Source of the DNA: Pseudooceanicola marinus
Lineage (GTDB): Bacteria; Pseudomonadota; Alphaproteobacteria; Rhodobacterales; Rhodobacteraceae
Direction: 5' to 3'
Assembly (NCBI RefSeq): GCF_020177265.1
Contig: NZ_JAIVMC010000020.1
Span: 1 to 41,909, forward strand
Length of the DNA stretch: 41,909 nt
Below the pieces are notes generated by a model. That model saw nothing but the letters and a program-made list of their open reading frames with translations, was not told the DNA's origin and made no database searches. Position numbers and translations under genes: made by a program. Shown here in pieces: positions 34,699 to 41,909 of this stretch. Numbering within the stretch: the first letter of the stretch is position 1; every line of letters begins with the position of its first letter.

Positions 34699-35313
34699 TC
34701 AACTGCTCCGGGGCGTCCAGCCGCCTCGCGCACGGATCTCTGTCGAGGAGATATCGACCATCGGCATGTCGATGAAACACCAGGCTGGCGGGGGGGAACC
34801 TGCCAGGCGGTGGCTCTCCGCGTCGCGCAGGCGCGCCGTGCGGGCGATCCGCGCGGCGCGGGAATTGCGCGCCGCCATCCGCTCGCCGGGGCGCGACAGC
34901 ACGCCGATGGTCACGTTGTCCAGGATCCAGCGCCATTCCTGCCAGCGGTCGAACTGTGCCAGGTTGTCGGCGCCCATCAACCAGGTGAAGGCGACGCCGG
35001 GATAGCGGGCCTGCAACCCGCGCAGGGTCCGCGCGGTATACCGCGTGCCCATTTGTGCCTCGATGTCCGTCACCTCGACCCGGGGATGATCCATCACGCT
35101 ACGGGTTGCGGCCAGGCGCTGCGCCATCGGCGCGGGGCCGTCGGATTTCAGCGGGTTGCCGGGGCTGACCAACCACCACACCCGATCCAGATCGAACCGT
35201 TTCAGCGCCTCGCGCGTGATATGCGCATGGCCCTCGTGCGGCGGGTCGAAGGATCCGCCCAGCAGGCCAATCCGCTGGCCGGGGCGCGCAAGGGGGCGTC
35301 GGGAGCTGGGCAT
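34699..35313 (-). CDS. nadD: Nicotinate-nucleotide adenylyltransferase
   Basis: The enzyme has 204 residues and makes deamido-NAD from nicotinate mononucleotide and ATP. The nucleotidyl-transferase motif [14 protein letters not shown] is near the N-terminus. [22 protein letters not shown] and [11 protein letters not shown] follow, all characteristic of NadD. The start is placed at the ATG at 35313 so that the Rossmann strand begins about 14 residues in. A longer in-frame start at 35415 would add a proline-rich leader and is less likely. It is usually linked to rsfS/rlmH, but these are absent here. Confidence 0.92.
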   Translation of the reverse strand: MPSSRRPLARPGQRIGLLGGSFDPPHEGHAHITREALKRFDLDRVWWLVSPGNPLKSDGPAPMAQRLAATRSVMDHPRVEVTDIEAQMGTRYTARTLRGLQARYPGVAFTWLMGADNLAQFDRWQEWRWILDNVTIGVLSRPGERMAARNSRAARIARTARLRDAESHRLAGSPPPAWCFIDMPMVDISSTEIRARGGWTPRSS

Positions 35314-35454
35314 CGGCGCTTCGTCGTCCTTCGTGTCGATGCGGCGCCGGGCCGGCGGAGCCGGGGCGCCCGCGGGCGGTTGCGCGATTTGCGCCGGAAG
35401 CGGGGGTAAAGTCAAATGGCGGCAAGGTGGCGCGGCCTGTGGTCAGGTGCGCGG

Positions 35455-36864
35455 CTAGACCGCCGCCGCGCCTTCCTCTGCATGGCGTGCCTTTGCCTCG
35501 CGCGCGCGGCGGCGGCGCCCGCGTTTGCGCTGAGGCCGTCCCTCCAGGAAGGCGCCCAGCAGGGAGAGCCCGGGCAGGTGGTCGGCCAGCACCTTGATCA
35601 CCACCAAGATCGGCACCGCCAGCAGGGCCCCCGCTGCCCCCCACAGCCAGGCCCAGAAGACCACCGCGATGAAGACCGCCGCCGCGTTCAGGCGCAGGTG
35701 GCGGCCGACCAGCCAGGGCGTCACCATCTGTCCCTCGATCGAGGTCAGGCCGAGGTAGACCAGCGGAACCAGAAACGCGGCGCCAAGGCTGTCGTAGGTG
35801 ACCACGGCCACCGCACCCGACACCACGACACCCACCATGGCGCCCAGGTAGGGCAGGTAGTTCAGCAGGAAGGCCGCCACGCCCCAGAGCAGGGCATAGG
35901 GCATGCCCATCAGGTGCAAGGCCACGCCAATGCACAGCCCCAGCCCCGCATTGATGACCGTGATCGCCCCCAGGTAGCGGGAAATCTGCTGTTCCACGTC
36001 GCGGCTGATCCGGGCGGCCCGTCGTTTGCGTCGGAAATCCGGGAAGGCATCCACCAGCCGGGCCCGGAAGGCATCCCCCATGGAGAGCAGGAACATCGCG
36101 AAGAGCAAGGACACCACCAGCACCGTGCCCGACGTGACAAGGGAGCCGAGCGCGGCCTGCAGGAACCCGGTGGCCGGGGTGACCACCACGCGGTCCTCCT
36201 CGTCGTCGCCGGCCTCGCCGCCGGCGGCCATCTGCTGCATCTGCTCGGAGGCGTCTTGAAGTCGCTCCACGTTCTGCATGACGTCCCAGAGCTTGAGGCG
36301 CAGTTCCTGCTGGATCTGCGGGGCCTCGGCGATCAGGCTCTGGGCCGGCAGTCGCAGCATGTAGAGGCCGGCGGTCGAGGTCAGCCCGATGGTCAGGATG
36401 ATCGTCACAGCCGACAGCCCCTCGGCGACGCCCTTGCGCGCCAGCCAGCGCACCAGAGGCGACAGGGTCAGGGCGATGAGAAAGCCCAGCACCACGGGCA
36501 GGGCGACCGTCTTGGCGACATAGACCGACCACAGCAGGAACAGGATGAAAAGGCCGGTGAGCAGATACTGGATGTGGCTCAAGTGCTTGCGGATGCCCCG
36601 CATCTGGTCTGCCCGGCGCAGGGGGGGCGCGGGGGTATCGGGGTCCTGGGGCATTGGGGAGGCCGGCGCCGCCCCCTCGGCTACGCCCGTCCGGTCTGCC
36701 GAAGGATCGGAAGGCCCTGTTGACTGGCGCCTGACCGGGGCCGCGCTGTGATCATCTCCATCGGCACCTTGCGCCGCCTCTGCGGGCGGCGTGCCGGAAG
36801 TCTTGTCGGGCTGTTCGTTCTGCGAGCGATCTTTCGATCCGCCCTGCCGCCGCTCTGATGTCAT
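35455..36864 (-). CDS. AI-2E-family transporter (PF01594) with long hydrophilic N-terminus
   Basis: The protein has 469 residues. The first 95 or so are hydrophilic and of low complexity (Pro, Ala, Asp, Ser, Gln), then come about eight hydrophobic segments starting at YLLTGLFILFLLW. Family hallmarks are the PVVLGFLIALTLSPLVRWL region, an amphipathic segment (IAEAPQIQQELRLKLW), LLNYLPYLGAMVGVV and GLTSIEGQMVTPWLVGRHLRLNAAAV. Members include TqsA (autoinducer-2 export) and sodium/proton exchangers, so the substrate cannot be read from family membership. The C-terminus is strongly basic (RKRGRRRRAREAK). Confidence 0.88.
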   Translation of the reverse strand: MTSERRQGGSKDRSQNEQPDKTSGTPPAEAAQGADGDDHSAAPVRRQSTGPSDPSADRTGVAEGAAPASPMPQDPDTPAPPLRRADQMRGIRKHLSHIQYLLTGLFILFLLWSVYVAKTVALPVVLGFLIALTLSPLVRWLARKGVAEGLSAVTIILTIGLTSTAGLYMLRLPAQSLIAEAPQIQQELRLKLWDVMQNVERLQDASEQMQQMAAGGEAGDDEEDRVVVTPATGFLQAALGSLVTSGTVLVVSLLFAMFLLSMGDAFRARLVDAFPDFRRKRRAARISRDVEQQISRYLGAITVINAGLGLCIGVALHLMGMPYALLWGVAAFLLNYLPYLGAMVGVVVSGAVAVVTYDSLGAAFLVPLVYLGLTSIEGQMVTPWLVGRHLRLNAAAVFIAVVFWAWLWGAAGALLAVPILVVIKVLADHLPGLSLLGAFLEGRPQRKRGRRRRAREAKARHAEEGAAAV

Positions 36865-37076
36865 GCCGCTCCCGCCCGACTTGTCCGGTGGGTCAACGCG
36901 GCGCCGCGCCCTGCGGTTCCCGTTCTGCGCGAGTTACCGGAGTGGCAGGTCGGAGAGGTCGGGCGGGCGTGGATCCTGGCCTTCTGCTGTGCCATGAGGA
37001 TGAAAGGGCTGCCCGCCGGCACGGGCAACTGGTCAAGTCTCCTCCGCAGGGCCGTACGGAGTGTGACGCGCAAACC

Positions 37077-38465
37077 CTACCCGTGCCGACGGGCCAGAGG
37101 CGGCGCTGCGTGCTCCGCGGGCGACAGTTGGAACTGGTCCACCAGCCCGTTCAGCGCCTGGGACTGGTCGCGCAGGCGCATCGCCTCCGCGTTGGTCTCC
37201 TCCGCCATCGAGGCATTCTGCTGGGTCAGGTCGCTGCTGTGCGACACCTCCTGGCTGACTGACCCGATGCTCTTGGCCTGAGCCTCTGCCGACTTGGTGA
37301 TTTCGGCCAGAAGGGTGTCGATCTCCGTCACCTTCTGCCGGGCCGTGGCCAGCGCCGTGCTGGTTTCATCCACCAGCTTCTCGCCCCGCTGCACCTGGGT
37401 CACCGACTGGTCGATCAGGTCACGGATGGTCTTCGCCGCTTCGGCAGAGCGCTGCGCCAGGCTACGCACTTCGGTCGCCACCACGGCAAAGCCACGCCCG
37501 GCCTCGCCGGCGCGGGCAGCCTCGACACCCGCATTCAACGCCAGCAGGTTGGTCTGCATGGCGATCGTGTCGATGACCGAGACGATCTGGCTGATCTCGC
37601 GCGACGACCCCGAGATTTCCTGCATCGCGGCCTGGGTCTGCTGCATGACCTCGGTCGATCGGGTGACCATGCCACGGGCCTCGGAGGCCGCGCCTGCCGC
37701 CTGTCCCGCACCGGTATTGGTCGCCTGAACCGTCTCGCTGATTCCGCGCAGGGCGCCGGTGGAACGGTCCAGCGCCGCAGCCTGCTCTTCGGTGCGCCGC
37801 GACAGGGCCTCGATGGCCGAGGCGATATGTTCGCTGCCGCCGCGCACGTCGCCGGAGGCGCCGCGGATCTCTTGCAGGGCCGCGTGCAGGGTCTCGGTCG
37901 CCTCGTTGAAATCCTGCCGGGCGCGGGCGATCTTGGCGGGTGCGTCCTCGCCGATGCGATAGGTCAGGTCGCCGCGCGCCAGGCTGGTCAGTGCCTGGGT
38001 CAACGCCTCCATCCCCTTGCGGTCATTCTCGGCCTCGACGTCGAAGAAGTGATGCATGGCCACGGCCACATCGGCGAAGATCGCCACCATCAGCTGTTTC
38101 GTCAGGGCCGCGCGCTTGCCCGCGCCCTTGCTCTCAGCCGCCTCCTGCAGGGCGACCAGCAGCTCTCCGGCATAGGTCGCATAGCCCTGAAGGTACTTCG
38201 GAAAGGAGATGTCGCGGGCGATATTCTCGGCCAGTTCCGACTGTTCGGCGAAATAGGCGGGGCTGAAGTCGCCGGTGGAGATGCGGTTGAACTTGCGCAG
38301 CTCCTTTTCATATAGATCGGGCGGCACCGCGCGCATGGTCGGATCGACCACAGAGTAGGCCTTCAGCAGAACGTCGCGCAGCTGCGCCGTGAGCATGGCG
38401 TTCAATTCCTGGCCCAGGCGCTTTTCCTCCGCGCTCCACGGGCGGGTTTCCTGTGCGATATCCAA
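37077..38465 (-). CDS. Soluble chemoreceptor with globin-like sensor domain lacking haem histidine
   Basis: The protein has 462 residues and no membrane segment. The start is a TTG with AAGGAG six bases upstream. Residues 1-150 resemble a globin-coupled sensor ([33 protein letters not shown]), then a HAMP-like stretch ([16 protein letters not shown]) and an MCP signalling domain with hairpin tip [37 protein letters not shown]. In haem-binding relatives a histidine precedes A-R-I-G; here I82 occupies that place (ENIARDISF). The only histidines in the sensor are H138-H139. It may sense something other than oxygen. Confidence 0.82.
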   Translation of the reverse strand: MDIAQETRPWSAEEKRLGQELNAMLTAQLRDVLLKAYSVVDPTMRAVPPDLYEKELRKFNRISTGDFSPAYFAEQSELAENIARDISFPKYLQGYATYAGELLVALQEAAESKGAGKRAALTKQLMVAIFADVAVAMHHFFDVEAENDRKGMEALTQALTSLARGDLTYRIGEDAPAKIARARQDFNEATETLHAALQEIRGASGDVRGGSEHIASAIEALSRRTEEQAAALDRSTGALRGISETVQATNTGAGQAAGAASEARGMVTRSTEVMQQTQAAMQEISGSSREISQIVSVIDTIAMQTNLLALNAGVEAARAGEAGRGFAVVATEVRSLAQRSAEAAKTIRDLIDQSVTQVQRGEKLVDETSTALATARQKVTEIDTLLAEITKSAEAQAKSIGSVSQEVSHSSDLTQQNASMAEETNAEAMRLRDQSQALNGLVDQFQLSPAEHAAPPLARRHG

Positions 38466-39018
38466 CCGACACTCCTTTCCGGGCGCTGCCCGCTGACCTG
38501 ACCTGCCGTCCCGGGCACATCGAGGGCGACCCGCGTCGAGACGACGGGGGGAGACTCACCCGAAGTGTCTGAGGATGAGGTAAACGCCCGCACACTGCGG
38601 GGCGGCCCCTGCCCGCGGATTGGGCGATTTTCGCCGCCTAGGTGCCCTTAGGGCGCGCGTTTCCTCGAATTTTCCGCAATTCGCGCGGCCTTTGCCCGTG
38701 ACGGGGGCCCCCGACCCGAAAGTGTTTTGACCCTGCGTCAACCTGGAGTACCGTCAAGTCACCCCATCCGCCTCCCGTCCCGGAGCCGGAACCCCAGGAC
38801 CGCTGCTCTCGCCTCGCGGTCCCCCTCCGCCGGACGGTGCCGTGCCCGCATCGTCCGGCACACCTGTCCTCTCATGCCCACGATCCCAAACCCCGAACCT
38901 CGTCCGAGCGACCGCGGGGTTTCCGTCCTGCATCACGGCACGTCTGGGCGATTGCTCCTTGCCTCCGCTTTCTGTATCCAGCGCCAAACCCTTTTTCCCA
39001 GAGTCACGGAGTTCCCCC
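38466..39018. other. Divergent intergenic region between chemoreceptor and ettA
   Basis: No gene is supported across 553 bases; open frames here have no recognisable product. A candidate ettA promoter and a TTGAC-N5-GTCAA palindrome lie near 38727. GGCGATTTTCGCC (near 38624) is another small palindrome that may belong to the chemoreceptor leader. Confidence 0.4.
38727..38754 (+). promoter_or_regulatory. Candidate ettA promoter overlapped by TTGAC-N5-GTCAA palindrome
   Basis: TTGACC (38727-38732) could be a -35 with TACCGT (38749-38754) as a weak -10 after 16 bases. The same -35 forms the left arm of TTGACCCTGCGTCAA (38727-38741), a five-base inverted repeat that could be an operator. The leader to the start at 39019 would be about 260 bases. 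Confidence 0.3.
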
Positions 39019-40674
39019 ATGGCCGCCTACCAATACGTCTACCACATGTCCGGCGTCTCCAAGACCTACCCGGGTGGCAAGAAATGCTTCGAGAACATCC
39101 ACCTGAACTTCCTCCCCGGCGTGAAGATCGGCGTGGTCGGCGTCAACGGCGCCGGTAAATCCACCCTGCTGAAGATCATGGCCGGCTGGGACAAGGACTT
39201 CCAGGGTGAGGCCTGGCACGCCGAGGGCGCCAAGGTCGGCTACCTGCCACAGGAGCCCGAGCTGGACCCGAACCTGACCGTGCGTGAAAACGTCATGCTG
39301 GGCGTGAAGGAAAAGCAGGACATCCTGACCCGCTACAACGACCTGGCGATGAACTATTCCGACGAGACGGCCGAAGAGATGGCCAAGCTCCAGGATGAGA
39401 TCGACGCCCAGAACCTGTGGGACCTCGACAGCCAGATCGACATCTCGATGGAGGCGCTGCGCTGCCCCCCCGACGATGCCGACGTCACCACCCTGTCGGG
39501 CGGCGAGAAGCGCCGCGTCGCGCTGTGCAAGCTGCTGCTCGAAGCGCCCGACATGCTGCTGCTGGACGAACCGACCAACCACCTGGACGCGGAAACCATC
39601 GCCTGGCTGCAGAACCACCTGATCGAGTACAAGGGCACCATCCTGATCGTCACCCACGACCGTTACTTCCTGGATGACATCACCGGCTGGATCCTCGAAC
39701 TCGACCGCGGCCAGGGCATCCCCTACGAAGGCAACTACTCCTCCTGGCTGGAACAGAAGGCCAAGCGGCTGGAGCAGGAAGCGCGCGAGGACAAGTCGAA
39801 GCAGAAGACCCTGGCCCGCGAACTGGAATGGATGCGCCAGGGCCAGAAGGCCCGTCAGGCGAAGTCCAAGGCGCGGATCAAGTCCTACAACGAGATGGCC
39901 AACCAGTCCGAACGCGAGAAGCTGGCCAATGCTCAGATCGTCATCCCGAACGGGCCGCGCCTGGGGTCCAAGGTGATCGAGGTCGAGGGGCTGAAGAAGG
40001 CCATGGGCGACAAGCTCCTGATCGACGGCCTCGACTTCTCCCTGCCGCCCGGTGGCATCGTCGGCGTCATCGGCCCGAACGGCGCCGGCAAGACGACGCT
40101 GTTCAAGATGCTGACCGGCCAGGAACAGCCCGACGAGGGCTCGGTCGAATACGGCGACACGGTGAAGCTCAGCTACGTGGACCAGTCCCGCGACGATCTG
40201 GACCCGAACGAGAACGTCTGGGAAGCCATCGCCGACGGCCAGGACATCATCAAGCTGGGCGATGCCGAGGTGAACGCACGGGCCTATTGCTCGGCCTTCA
40301 ACTTCAAGGGCGGCGACCAGCAGAAGAAGGTCTCGCTGCTGTCGGGCGGGGAACGCAACCGGGTGCACATGGCGCGCCTGCTGCGCTCGGGTGGCAACGT
40401 CCTGCTGCTCGACGAACCGACCAACGACCTGGACGTGGAAACCCTGCGCGCGCTGGAAGACGCCCTGACCGATTTCGCCGGCTGCGCCGTGGTCATCTCG
40501 CACGACCGTTTCTTCCTCGACCGGATCTGTACCCACATCCTGGCGTTTGAAGGTGAGGGCCACGTGGAATGGTTCGAGGGCAACTTCGAGGACTACGAGG
40601 AAGACAAGAAACGTCGCCTGGGTCCCGATGCGCTGGAGCCGAAGCGGCTGAAGTACAAGAAGTTCTCGCGGTAA
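39019..40674 (+). CDS. ettA: Energy-dependent translational throttle protein EttA (ABC-F)
   Basis: This is a cytoplasmic ribosome-associated ATPase of 551 residues with two ABC domains and no membrane part. Walker A motifs are GVNGAGKST and GPNGAGKTT. Signatures are [15 protein letters not shown] and [15 protein letters not shown], and Walker B motifs are [12 protein letters not shown] and [12 protein letters not shown]. The linker ([41 protein letters not shown]) and the arm insert in domain 1 fit EttA rather than Uup or Rli. EttA gates ribosome entry into elongation according to the ATP/ADP ratio. ATG 39019 with CACGGAG upstream is chosen. The longer upstream frame is not used. Confidence 0.93.
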   Translation: MAAYQYVYHMSGVSKTYPGGKKCFENIHLNFLPGVKIGVVGVNGAGKSTLLKIMAGWDKDFQGEAWHAEGAKVGYLPQEPELDPNLTVRENVMLGVKEKQDILTRYNDLAMNYSDETAEEMAKLQDEIDAQNLWDLDSQIDISMEALRCPPDDADVTTLSGGEKRRVALCKLLLEAPDMLLLDEPTNHLDAETIAWLQNHLIEYKGTILIVTHDRYFLDDITGWILELDRGQGIPYEGNYSSWLEQKAKRLEQEAREDKSKQKTLARELEWMRQGQKARQAKSKARIKSYNEMANQSEREKLANAQIVIPNGPRLGSKVIEVEGLKKAMGDKLLIDGLDFSLPPGGIVGVIGPNGAGKTTLFKMLTGQEQPDEGSVEYGDTVKLSYVDQSRDDLDPNENVWEAIADGQDIIKLGDAEVNARAYCSAFNFKGGDQQKKVSLLSGGERNRVHMARLLRSGGNVLLLDEPTNDLDVETLRALEDALTDFAGCAVVISHDRFFLDRICTHILAFEGEGHVEWFEGNFEDYEEDKKRRLGPDALEPKRLKYKKFSR

Positions 40675-40689
40675 GTGGGGCGCCGTTAG

Positions 40690-40720
40690 AGGGTCGGGAA
40701 TGTCATTTCCGACCCTTTTT
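40690..40720 (+). terminator. Rho-independent terminator of ettA
   Basis: AGGGTCGG (40690-40697) pairs with CCGACCCT (40709-40716) around an 11-base loop, followed by TTTTT. It lies 16 bases after the ettA stop. The stem also encodes the last residues of the convergent gene that stops at 40703. Confidence 0.85.
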
Positions 40721-41647
40721 AATCGCGGCAATAAGTGCCTGAAGGTCGGAGGGGTCTTCTTGGCGGTGGATCATACGGTGGCAGTTTGCACATAGCACTG
40801 CAAAGTCTTCAATCGGGTCTAGGTACCGTACGTCTTCAGGGACAAGGTCCTTGAAGGGTTTCAGGTGATGTGCCTCGATGTAATGGCTTCCAAGCTCGCC
40901 GTATGTTTGCTCGAAGTCAAAGCTGCAAGCTTCGCAGATGTATCCTTTTCGGTCTTTGACAATTTCCGGAACATTCCCCATCCGGTCATATCTTTGGTGT
41001 AAAGACATCTTCTTACGTTCCACGATGCTGCCCTCGTCACGGCCTTCAAATTCGACAAGGGCAGCTTGTCCTCCATTCCTTATTATTTCGTTGTAGGCTT
41101 GGATCATTATACTCAGATCGGCGAGCATCTGTTCTCCGTCTAGAGGGCGGGCTGTATCATAGGTTCTACCGTAGGCGTGGGCAGCAGTGTACTGACGAGC
41201 TTTCTTTGATCTCTTGTTGTGAAGATCGATCTTAGCTTGAGAGAGCCTATGTGGTAGCTTCCCGCATCTGTCACGCATGACTTGCGCACGTGTGGAGAGC
41301 TCAGAGAAAACTGCCTTTCCAGAACTGAAACCCCGCTCGACCTCTGTGACGCCCTGGTTCAGAGAAAGAACGACCGATCGCGCCTCTGGGTCGATCAGGT
41401 AGACCGGGTAGAATCCTTCTTGAGGAGTGCTTGTGACGAGCGGGTGGAGTAGAGCAAGCCAAGGAATGTCTGCCCAATTTCCCTTCCCTATGCTTCCTGT
41501 GATCATTAAGTCTGGAAACTCAAGCTTCAGAGCTTCTGGCAAGTCGATGACGAGGCGCTTGTGTAGAGAGTGTCCGGCAATTTTCTCCTTCTTGTAATCC
41601 AGGTAATTTGAAGCTGCGTCGAATAGAGTTTCTGAAATGATTCTCAA
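40703..41647 (-). CDS. McrB-N (DUF3578)-like plus HNH nuclease, candidate type IV restriction enzyme
   Basis: The protein has 314 residues. The N-terminal part (about 1-135) has GSIGKGNWADIPWLALLHPLVTSTPQEGFYPVYLIDPEARSVVLSLNQG, the DUF3578/McrB-N type fold known in other proteins to read modified cytosine in DNA. The C-terminus is a zinc-type HNH nuclease: CEAC, then HYIEAHHLKPF with the catalytic His, then LCANCHRMIHR. A TTG at 41647 is the only usable start, because a TAA lies five codons upstream in frame; GGGAAG precedes it. G+C is visibly lower than in all neighbours, suggesting recent acquisition. Confidence 0.8.
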   Translation of the reverse strand: MRIISETLFDAASNYLDYKKEKIAGHSLHKRLVIDLPEALKLEFPDLMITGSIGKGNWADIPWLALLHPLVTSTPQEGFYPVYLIDPEARSVVLSLNQGVTEVERGFSSGKAVFSELSTRAQVMRDRCGKLPHRLSQAKIDLHNKRSKKARQYTAAHAYGRTYDTARPLDGEQMLADLSIMIQAYNEIIRNGGQAALVEFEGRDEGSIVERKKMSLHQRYDRMGNVPEIVKDRKGYICEACSFDFEQTYGELGSHYIEAHHLKPFKDLVPEDVRYLDPIEDFAVLCANCHRMIHRQEDPSDLQALIAAIKKGRK

Positions 41648-41790
41648 AATTCTTCCCTTTTATGAGATGTGCGCCTCGCTCGAGATCTCCTGGGTTTCCA
41701 TATTATGCGTCCTTCTTAGCATCTAGACGTCTTTAGCTGAAATTAAATTGCTCTTTCTCTTGGCGATGCCTGCAGAGCTTGATCCCCTGA
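41648..41790. other. AT-rich leader between nuclease gene and IS copy
   Basis: No gene is seen here. On the minus strand CATAAT (around 41703) is a possible -10 for the nuclease gene, but no clear -35 was found. Base composition is as low as in the nuclease gene, so this stretch is part of the same acquired segment. Confidence 0.4.
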
Positions 41791-41909
41791 CTAGGGTCAG
41801 GACCCATTGTTTTCCGCAGGTTGGCGTGATTCACGGCTCGAAAAACGAGCGGTGACATGTCTGACCTTTTCTGGCTGACCGACGTGCAGATGGCGCGTCT
41901 TGAGCCCTA
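41791..41909 (+). mobile_element. IS5-family element, left (5') end, partial
   Basis: This is the first 119 bases of an insertion sequence cut by the window edge. CTAG (41791-41794) precedes the inverted repeat GGTCAGGACCC, which mirrors the end at 105-115. A short leader and the transposase start follow. Orientation is the same as at the left edge. Confidence 0.85.
41857..41909 (+). CDS. IS5-family transposase, N-terminal start (partial)
   Basis: ATG 41857 begins MSDLFWLTDVQMARLEP, the standard N-terminus of IS5/IS427-type OrfA transposases. The frame leaves the window at 41909. GAGCGGTGAC lies upstream. The rest of the gene is outside the window. Confidence 0.9.
   Translation, partial: MSDLFWLTDVQMARLEP

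Overview
The window is high-GC alphaproteobacterial chromosome, most likely from the family Rhodobacteraceae. The basis is base composition, a class I lysyl-tRNA synthetase, an alphaproteobacterial-style EttA, an initiator tRNA with the C1:A72 mismatch, and several small families common in that group (DUF4864, DUF4336, GH28-related beta-helix protein, AI-2E-family permease). Housekeeping genes (lysK, nadD, dacB, ettA, tRNA-fMet) argue against a plasmid. Genus cannot be given from the sequence alone.

Edges: both ends lie inside copies of the same kind of IS5-family element in the same orientation. The left end holds the last 119 bases of an element and the right end holds the first 119 bases, which looks like a contig broken at a repeat. 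The left copy sits in a CTAG site inside an older, frameshifted IS5-type transposase remnant.

568-5761: an AfuA/FbpA-type ABC importer (binding protein, fused double permease, ATPase), a LysR regulator and a small metallophosphoesterase. 5780-12714: a phosphate-scavenging locus. A class III phosphodiesterase is divergent from a ugp-like operon (binding protein, two permeases, ATPase, DeoR regulator, IMPase/HisN-like phosphatase). An 18-bp Pho-box-like sequence directly upstream of a -10 element suggests PhoB control. Together the genes could cleave glycerophosphodiesters, import glycerol-3-phosphate and dephosphorylate a product.

12715-13400: decayed mobile DNA (IS3-type transposase fragment, serine-recombinase C-terminus) next to tRNA-fMet with its own promoter and terminator. 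13684-19117: an NtrC-class response regulator with an altered GAFTGA loop, its histidine kinase, and an OFA-family MFS transporter. Between kinase and transporter lie operator palindromes spaced exactly 42 bp apart. 19317-23718: an RND efflux pair without an outer-membrane channel gene.

23755-30489: a zinc-ribbon protein, a CtrA-like response regulator, a secreted barrel-like protein preceded by two near-consensus CtrA boxes, a HugZ/PNPOx-like protein, a GH28-related beta-helix protein, DUF4864 and DUF4336 proteins. 30490-40720: lysK, a TerB-like protein, dacB, nadD, an AI-2E-family permease, a soluble globin-type chemoreceptor that appears to lack its haem ligand, and ettA.

40703-41909: a lower-GC, probably acquired gene fusing an McrB-N (DUF3578)-like domain to an HNH nuclease, read towards ettA and ending inside the ettA terminator, followed by the right-hand IS copy.
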